A DNA stretch of 11,835 bases, from assembly GCA_002696685.1 (NCBI GenBank), contig NZSI01000069.1, positions 4,418 to 16,252 on the forward strand. Direction: 5' to 3'. The notes under the pieces are model-generated. The model was not told where the DNA came from. It saw only the letters and a program-made list of their open reading frames with translations, and made no database searches. The stretch comes from Chloroflexota bacterium. GTDB lineage: Bacteria > Chloroflexota > Dehalococcoidia > SAR202 > UBA826. Positions within the stretch are counted from its first letter, which is position 1. Every line of letters begins with the position of its first letter. Positions 6,559-11,835 of the stretch are shown piece by piece. The translations under genes were made by a program, and so were the position numbers.

Positions 6559-9143
6559 GAAAAGACTCCCTCGACCCGGAAAGTGGCTCCATCTTCGGTT
6601 TTTATCACCTCAATTTGTTCCTCAAAACTCTCTTTCATCTGCTCGACATGTGTGATTACTATAATTTTTTCGAACTCTGTCTGCACTGACTGAATTGCCT
6701 CAGTTAGACGTTCCTGTCCTTTTGAGTCTTGGGAACCAAAACCCTCATCTATGAATAGGATAGGTAATGGGGCACCAGATCTTGAAGCAAGAAGCTTCGA
6801 TAACGCAATTCTAAGTGCGAAATCTATGCGAAATGATTCACCTCCACTGAAAGTCTCATAGCTTCTCGTTCCGACTTCATCTGAGACGCGAATGTCTAAC
6901 TCCTCAGACGGTACTCCAGTCAATCTATCCAATCTTCCATCTCGGAGCTCCAATTTTATTGCCATTCTGTTGTCGGTAAGTTTCGATAATAGTTCATTTG
7001 CTATCTCTTGGATCTGCGGAACGGATCTTTCAATCATGAAAGCCTGTATTCCGTTTCGGCCAAAGGCTGCAGTCAACTCATCGTATGAATCTTTTTCTTG
7101 TTTGTAAGAATTAGTTGATTTTCTTAATTTCTCAACCTCTGACTCGGTTTGTTCAATGGTTAGTAAGCGGTTTTTCAAAATGTCTCGTTGCGAAATGGAG
7201 CTTTGTAATTCGCTACGTTTAGATTTGAGGTCTCGTGACACCTCTTGAGACATTTGTGAACTCTCTTGGCTTTGTTGAAGGCGAGTATCAATCTGTTCAA
7301 GTTCTTTATTCCAGATGCCTACCTGTTCTTTTCGATTCTGAATCAAAATCTGATTTGAATCAGAGAATTTATTTATTTCTATTCTTCTGTTCTCGGCATT
7401 TTCAAGCTGACTGTAAAGTTGGCGATACTTTTGATAATTCGTTTCATTGTCTATCAATGATTTATGTGTTTGTTCGTCGTAACCGATTTTCTTGATTTGT
7501 GATTGAACAAAGTTTAGTTCCTTTCTGTTTTCAACGGAAAAATCATTGGTTACCTTTTTCGATTCTATTGATTTGATCGTATTACGAATAGCGACAACTT
7601 CCTGTTCTATTTTGTCGAGATGGATGAGCTTAGTTTTTGACGAAATTATGCCAGCGTTGTGGTGATTTTCCTCTTCTTGGAGGAGTTTTCTTTTGCCTGT
7701 AACAATTTCAGATTGGTTAGTGAGGACATCTTGTAATTCAAATATTTTCAGGGAATTAATCTCGTAAGACTTTTTACTTTCCTCTCCAACAAGTTTCAGT
7801 TCATTTTGTAGGTGATCCTTTCCTTTCTCTGCCAAGTTTTGATTACAAACAGGACATGATGCGTCAGATTCTTGGAGAATATCAAACCTTTTTCTAGTTT
7901 CCGTCATTTGGCTCATCAGGGAAACATTTTCTAAATCGAGCTGATTTTTTTCTTTCTCTAACAAAGATATTTTCGCCTCAATAGATCGAAGTTCCGTTTC
8001 CTGGTTTTTTAGGGTTTTTAATGCATGCTCAAGACTAATTATCCCTTGTTTTATGTCGGGTATCTCTGCGACGGCTGGCAACATCTCTGAATCAAGACGG
8101 GTTTTTAGAATGCCTAATTCCACTGTTATTCTTTCATCTTCTACAGCAATAGCTTGACTGATGGCTGCTGATTTTTTTTCAAGATCCCTTACACTTCGAA
8201 GGTTTTGTTCGACCTTCGCGAGTTCCTTTGAGTTTTGGTCAATATTTGCCTTGCCTTCGGTAATTTCATCGCTTCGGGAAATTAAATTTTCTAGCTCTAA
8301 TAACTCAAGGGATAGCGTAGTTTCTTGTTCTTCGGCCTGTTTGATTTCTTTGACGGCGAGGTTTAAAGACGATTTAAACGTTTCGCTTTGGTTACGATCT
8401 CTACTGGTGTTTTCGATAATGGCTGATAGTTTGGTTAATTGTTCTTCGAGAACATTCACTTGAGGAGTAATTAGCTCGATGGTAGCGTTAGTTTTATTTA
8501 TAACGTCCGTGACAGATGCCTTATCAGATAATTCTGACGAGTGTATTTCGAGTGCGGTCTCATTTCTGTCTATCTGGCTCTGCAGTTTCCTAGCTTTTTC
8601 CTTGGCTGCTGTTTCTAGTTCTTGGTAATAGTCTAAGGAAAGTACGTCCGCCAAAATTTGTTTGCGGTCCGCTGGATTGCTTTTAGTAAAACGATCGGCA
8701 TCTCCTTGGCGCAAATAAGATGTACTGACAAAGGTGTCGTAATCCATGTGTAGCAGGTTTATAATTTGCTGCTCAGTGTCTCTGATGGTATTTCCCATTA
8801 TGGAAGTGGGTTGCTTTCCATTCAGCACTGCCAGGTTGAGTTCGGTTTTTCCTGAACCTGAGCCTCTACTGCGGCTATGAACTCTAGTGACACGGTATTC
8901 TTGATCATTGGCTAAAAAATCTAATTCAACACTCATTGAGGTCTGTCCCTGATGTATCAGTTCCTCTTGAGTTCTGGCTCTCGCTTTTCCCCAAAGCACC
9001 CAGGTGATTGAATCGAGTAGAGCCGTTTTTCCATTTCCGTTGTCACCCGATAGACAGGCTACATGCACATTCTCTAGATTTAGAGTGGGTAATCCCTGAC
9101 GATAGCACATGAAATTCTCAAGTGTGAGCCGGAGCGGTATCAA
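6555..9143 (-). CDS. sbcC: SbcC/Rad50-like SMC-type ATPase
   Basis: This 862-residue protein has the Rad50/SbcC layout. The N-terminal ATPase half has Walker A GDNGNGKT at 33-40 and a Q-loop at SYLRQGD (142-148). A long coiled coil, about 180-700, is broken exactly at mid-length by the zinc-hook CPVC (430-433), which joins two molecules. The C-terminal half has the ABC signature FSGGES (765-770), Walker B ILFIDE (795-800), a D-loop and the switch His832 (VITH). With the SbcD/Mre11 nuclease it processes DNA ends and hairpins; no sbcD is in the window. Start: a TTG with a strong GGGAGG eight bases upstream; it gives the expected PLRLTLENF N-terminus. The gene lies 22 bases after the OsmC-family gene and is probably in one operon with it and carB. 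Its stop overlaps the convergent CoA-transferase B stop. Confidence 0.93.
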   Translation of the reverse strand: MIPLRLTLENFMCYRQGLPTLNLENVHVACLSGDNGNGKTALLDSITWVLWGKARARTQEELIHQGQTSMSVELDFLANDQEYRVTRVHSRSRGSGSGKTELNLAVLNGKQPTSIMGNTIRDTEQQIINLLHMDYDTFVSTSYLRQGDADRFTKSNPADRKQILADVLSLDYYQELETAAKEKARKLQSQIDRNETALEIHSSELSDKASVTDVINKTNATIELITPQVNVLEEQLTKLSAIIENTSRDRNQSETFKSSLNLAVKEIKQAEEQETTLSLELLELENLISRSDEITEGKANIDQNSKELAKVEQNLRSVRDLEKKSAAISQAIAVEDERITVELGILKTRLDSEMLPAVAEIPDIKQGIISLEHALKTLKNQETELRSIEAKISLLEKEKNQLDLENVSLMSQMTETRKRFDILQESDASCPVCNQNLAEKGKDHLQNELKLVGEESKKSYEINSLKIFELQDVLTNQSEIVTGKRKLLQEEENHHNAGIISSKTKLIHLDKIEQEVVAIRNTIKSIESKKVTNDFSVENRKELNFVQSQIKKIGYDEQTHKSLIDNETNYQKYRQLYSQLENAENRRIEINKFSDSNQILIQNRKEQVGIWNKELEQIDTRLQQSQESSQMSQEVSRDLKSKRSELQSSISQRDILKNRLLTIEQTESEVEKLRKSTNSYKQEKDSYDELTAAFGRNGIQAFMIERSVPQIQEIANELLSKLTDNRMAIKLELRDGRLDRLTGVPSEELDIRVSDEVGTRSYETFSGGESFRIDFALRIALSKLLASRSGAPLPILFIDEGFGSQDSKGQERLTEAIQSVQTEFEKIIVITHVEQMKESFEEQIEVIKTEDGATFRVEGVFS

Positions 9144-9165
9144 GTTTCAATCCTCCCAACCAAAA

Positions 9166-9675
9166 TCAAGGCACGGATATCTCATTGCCGTTCAAAAGAC
9201 AAGTACTCACAAGAGGGATGGCATTTCTAACTAGACTTTCTGCGAAGCATCCTTGCTTGGCTAGTTTAATTACCTCTTTAACCTTCTCCTCAGTTTCCTC
9301 TGAATCAACCTCGAAATAGCTTCTAACTTCAGTTACCGAATTATTCACTGTGCCCTTGATAACTGAGCCTTGCAGAAAATAATCGAGTTCTACATTAACA
9401 TTGGCTGATTTAATTTCTATTCCCTTCATTGAAGCGTACCGCTTCAGATTTGTGAGAAGTCAAAATCCAATTCCCCCCGCTATGTATGTTAGGGGCGAAG
9501 GGAAATTGTCATCACCCCCCAGCCTTGGCGGCTCGTCAGAGTAAAATGTGAATTTCTCTCGTGTTCCTTTGTGCAACATTTTTTCAATATGTTCACACTT
9601 CACTGAAACCGTGGATTGGAATTTTCCTTTTGGTAATTCCTTACCCACAACTGACTGGGGAATATCGCTTGGCAT
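9166..9675 (-). CDS. OsmC-family thiol peroxidase-like selenoprotein (Sec72 encoded by in-frame TGA)
   Basis: This is one reading frame of 169 codons interrupted once, by TGA at 9460-9462. Both sides belong to the same OsmC domain: FYSDEPPRLGGDDNFPSPL (44-62) before it, and KRYASMKGIEIKSANVNVEL then KLAKQGCFAESLVRNAIPL (about 137-155) after it. OsmC proteins reduce organic hydroperoxides with a peroxidatic Cys in a helix ('..AaC...') and a second Cys in 'AK..CP'. Here the TGA sits at the first Cys position (GGIGF-U-LLTNL) and the second is Cys143. A SECIS-like hairpin follows, so Sec72 is the likely product. ATG 9675 follows the carB TAA with no gap; the ribosome site is only a weak AGAGAG. 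The true stop at 9166-9168 is also TGA, with no comparable Sec context noticed. The alternative is a nonsense mutation or sequencing error of a Cys codon; the hairpin argues against it. Confidence 0.85.
9424..9462 (-). promoter_or_regulatory. Candidate bacterial SECIS element with its UGA codon
   Basis: Reading the minus strand, UGA (9462-9460) is followed by 13 bases. Next comes a perfect hairpin, UGAAGC-GGUAC-GCUUCA (9446-9430): a 6-bp stem and a 5-base loop starting 19 bases after the UGA. A lower stem is possible between CUUC right after the UGA and GAAG at 9427-9424, across an asymmetric internal loop. Bacterial SECIS elements lie inside the coding region just after the UGA, with a small apical loop that has a G among its first two bases. 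E. coli fdhF, from memory, has a GGUCU loop starting about 18 bases after UGA. The hairpin is not followed by a U-tract, so it is not a terminator. Confidence 0.8.
9460..9462 (-). other. Recoded TGA (selenocysteine) codon
   Basis: This in-frame TGA is codon 72 of the OsmC-family gene, at the position of the peroxidatic cysteine (aligned with the AAC-F cysteine of E. coli OsmC). Reading frame and homology continue unchanged on both sides, so it is not a frameshift. Sec insertion would need SelA, SelB, SelD and tRNA-Sec encoded elsewhere in the genome; none is in this window. Confidence 0.82.
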
Positions 9676-11835
9676 TTATGACTCTCTTTCTGGATGAAGA
9701 TATTCTTGGATCGTAAGAACGTTATAGTTTGATCCTCCTTTACAAAGACTCTCCACCGCCGCTCTAGCTGTATCAAGTGACGTAAAGCAGGGGACTCTCC
9801 TATCCACCGCCGCTCTCCTGATATGAAACCCATCCTGCATCACTTCTCTAGCCCCTGTTACTGTATTCACAACTGCATCCACAGTCCCGTTGTTTATGAT
9901 ATCCACAACGTTTGGTCCATCATCATCTAATCTCTTCGGCACCATAACTACCGGTATTTCAAGACCATTTATAACGGCCGCTGTTCCTTCCGTAGCAAAA
10001 AATTTGTATCCAGCTTCATGAAGACCTTTTATGAGAGATACGCTATCTGCCTTATCTTCATCAGATATGCTAAGAAGTATTGCCCCATTTTTGGGAAGCA
10101 TCAGGTTTGATGCCATTAAAGCTTTAGCCGCTGCTGACTCAAAATTTTTATCCAGGCCCATTACCTCACCGGTGGATTTCATTTCAGGACCAAGAAAAGT
10201 ATCTACGCCAGCGAGTTTGGACATAGAGAAAACGGGAGCTTTTACACCGACCAAGTCCTGTTTTTTCCAAAGACCTCCCTCATATCCTAAATTTTTGAGT
10301 TTTTTCCCCAACATTGCTTTTACTGCTAATTTCACCATGGGCACACCAGTTATTTTTGATATGAACGGGATCGTTCGACTGGATCTAGGATTGACTTCAA
10401 TAACGTAAACTTGAGTATCCTCCGTTACTGGTTTTTTATTTCCGGGACTTCTGTAAGAAGATCCTCCGACAATGACGTATTGGATGTTCATTAGGCCACG
10501 TACGTCTAACGCCCTTCCTATTTTTGTTGTGTAGTCAACTACAGTTTTTATTTCGGTATCAGATAATGTCAATCCTGGGTATATTGCCATTGAGTCTCCG
10601 CTGTGCACGCCAGCCCTTTCAACATGTTCCATAATTCCAGGTATCAATACCGTTTCCCCATCACAAACAGCGTCTACTTCAACTTCTCTACCTTCAAAAT
10701 ACTTATCAATTAGTACGTTTCTTCCACCACCAGCCTCAAAGGCGTTGGTCATATAGCGTGCCAGCTCTGTTGCATTTTGCACTATCTCCATTGCTCTACC
10801 GCCTAGCACATAACTTGGTCTCACTAAAACGGGGTATCCAATCTCTTGAGCTACCTTTAAAGCTCCTTCAAGGTCTATCACGGCAGACCCCGGCGGATTA
10901 GGAATGCCGACCCGTGCCAGAAACTCTTCAAAAAGTTGTCTGTCGGATGCTGTGTCTATCGAAGACGCAGTTGACCCTAGTATGGGTAGTCCAGCGGCAT
11001 CTAGTGTTTGGGATAGGTTAATGGCGGTTTGGCCTCCGAACTGAACTATGGTGGGAGGAATATCAATTTGACCGCTGTTATTTTCTAGTCCTTCGTTTTC
11101 CAATATGTCTCGAATACTTTCATCATCAAGAGGCTCAAAATAGAGCCTGTCACTAGTGTCAAAATCGGTGGAAACTGTCTCCGGGTTCGAGTTCACCATT
11201 ATGCTTCCGAGGCCCTCTTCTTGAAGAGCCCATGCGGCGTGAACAGAGCAATAGTCAAATTCAATACCCTGTCCGATCCTGATAGGTCCGCTTCCGATTA
11301 CCAGAGATTTTGGGCCAGGTAGTGGCTCTGCTTCGTTTTCCTCTTCATAAGTACTATAAAAATAAGGAGTTAGAGCTTCGAATTCGGCTGCACAGGTATC
11401 GACCATTTTGAAAACTGGTCTAAAACCGTAGCCTTTCCTTAACCGTCTAGTTTCCTCAGTAGTTCTATCGGTTAAGACGGCTATTCGATCATCTGGAAAC
11501 CCCATCCTTTTTGCCTGATACATTAAATTTTGGTCAAGATGCTCATGAATGAGCCGGTTTTCCATATTCGTGATTCTTTCGAACGCTCTCAGGAACCAGG
11601 GATCTATGCCAGTTCTTCTTGAGAGTTCTTCAGGACTCACATTTCTTCTCAAGGCTGATAGAACTGCCCAAAGTCTTTCATCATTCGGCCCTATCGGTAA
11701 TGTGCTAAGTACAGGTTGGTCAGGAGTTATCCAGTCTGGGTCCTCCCAGAGGATAGATCTGTTAGTTATTTCTAATGATCTTACAGCTTTCTGAAAAGCG
11801 GCTTCGAAAGTTCTATCTATTGCCATGACCTCGCC
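9676..11835 (-). CDS. carB: Carbamoyl-phosphate synthase large subunit, N-terminal third missing
   Basis: This is the C-terminal two-thirds of CarB, which makes carbamoyl phosphate from bicarbonate, ammonia (passed from CarA glutaminase) and 2 ATP for pyrimidine and arginine synthesis. The frame is open to the right edge: the ATG at 11826 is internal, because GEV precedes it, as in the conserved 'GEVMAIGRT' (Asp replaces the Gly here). Counting from that Met, the oligomerisation region spans about 10-155. The second ATP-grasp half starts at VIGSGPIRIGQGIEFDY (176-192), with RPSYVLGGRAMEIV at 336-349 and IEVNPRSSRTIPF at 476-488. The C-terminal MGS-like regulatory domain covers about 595-716. 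An extra loop of roughly 15-18 residues (GGSSYRSPGNKKPVTEDTQ, 454-472) splits two strands that are nearly contiguous in E. coli CarB. The stop TAA abuts the ATG of the OsmC-family gene. Confidence 0.96.
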   Translation of the reverse strand, partial: GEVMAIDRTFEAAFQKAVRSLEITNRSILWEDPDWITPDQPVLSTLPIGPNDERLWAVLSALRRNVSPEELSRRTGIDPWFLRAFERITNMENRLIHEHLDQNLMYQAKRMGFPDDRIAVLTDRTTEETRRLRKGYGFRPVFKMVDTCAAEFEALTPYFYSTYEEENEAEPLPGPKSLVIGSGPIRIGQGIEFDYCSVHAAWALQEEGLGSIMVNSNPETVSTDFDTSDRLYFEPLDDESIRDILENEGLENNSGQIDIPPTIVQFGGQTAINLSQTLDAAGLPILGSTASSIDTASDRQLFEEFLARVGIPNPPGSAVIDLEGALKVAQEIGYPVLVRPSYVLGGRAMEIVQNATELARYMTNAFEAGGGRNVLIDKYFEGREVEVDAVCDGETVLIPGIMEHVERAGVHSGDSMAIYPGLTLSDTEIKTVVDYTTKIGRALDVRGLMNIQYVIVGGSSYRSPGNKKPVTEDTQVYVIEVNPRSSRTIPFISKITGVPMVKLAVKAMLGKKLKNLGYEGGLWKKQDLVGVKAPVFSMSKLAGVDTFLGPEMKSTGEVMGLDKNFESAAAKALMASNLMLPKNGAILLSISDEDKADSVSLIKGLHEAGYKFFATEGTAAVINGLEIPVVMVPKRLDDDGPNVVDIINNGTVDAVVNTVTGAREVMQDGFHIRRAAVDRRVPCFTSLDTARAAVESLCKGGSNYNVLTIQEYLHPERES

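Noticed and set aside
9430..9446. Hairpin read as a rho-independent terminator
   Set aside because: No U-tract follows on either strand and it lies inside an open coding frame.
9166..9675. OsmC region as two separate genes or as a pseudogene
   Set aside because: The two pieces are in one frame, together make exactly one OsmC domain, and are broken only by a TGA at the catalytic Cys followed by a SECIS-like hairpin. No other disabling change is seen.
9600..9833. 77-codon minus-strand frame over the carB/OsmC junction
   Set aside because: It overlaps carB in another frame, has no recognisable motif and no ribosome site; the CarB protein explains the region.
10031..10408. 125-codon plus-strand frame
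   Set aside because: It is antisense to the highly conserved carB C-terminal region.

Overview
The window is a compact, gene-dense bacterial chromosome segment of moderate GC. It holds eleven genes, two of them cut by the window edges. Genes overlap or nearly touch, and no intergenic stretch exceeds about 155 bases. There are no mobile elements, RNA genes, CRISPR arrays or rho-independent terminators. TGA is used as an ordinary stop by several genes. The mix (F420/flavin-type PPOX protein, DUF4432 epimerase-like protein, amidase with a GatC-like partner, two-subunit CoA-transferase, DUF1461 membrane protein) would fit a marine oligotroph such as SAR202-type Chloroflexota. That placement is inference from gene content only.

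Layout. (1) 1-2296, minus: mazG, then a 74-residue GatC/AtzG-like small protein, then an amidase-signature enzyme that runs off the left edge. Both junctions overlap by 11 bases. (2) 2339-4135, plus: a DUF1461 integral membrane protein that starts back-to-back with mazG, then an aldose-1-epimerase-like (DUF4432-type) protein. (3) 4140-5023, minus: a GNAT acetyltransferase and a PPOX-type flavin-binding protein joined by an ATGA overlap. (4) 5024-5176: a divergent promoter region. (5) 5177-6558, plus: CoA-transferase subunits A and B. (6) 6555-11835, minus: carB (5' end beyond the right edge), an OsmC-family gene, and an SbcC/Rad50-like ATPase, in that order of transcription. The last gene's stop shares a CTAG with the CoA-transferase B stop.

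The standout is the OsmC-family gene at 9166-9675. At first sight it looks like two fragments split by an in-frame TGA. The TGA falls exactly where OsmC proteins carry their catalytic (peroxidatic) cysteine. It is followed by a perfect 6-bp hairpin with a GGUAC loop that begins 19 nt after the TGA, which is the layout of a bacterial SECIS element. The best reading is one 169-residue selenoprotein with Sec at residue 72 and the family's second cysteine retained at 143. The gene follows carB directly (TAA then ATG, no gap) and is 22 nt upstream of the sbcC-like gene, so all three are probably co-transcribed.
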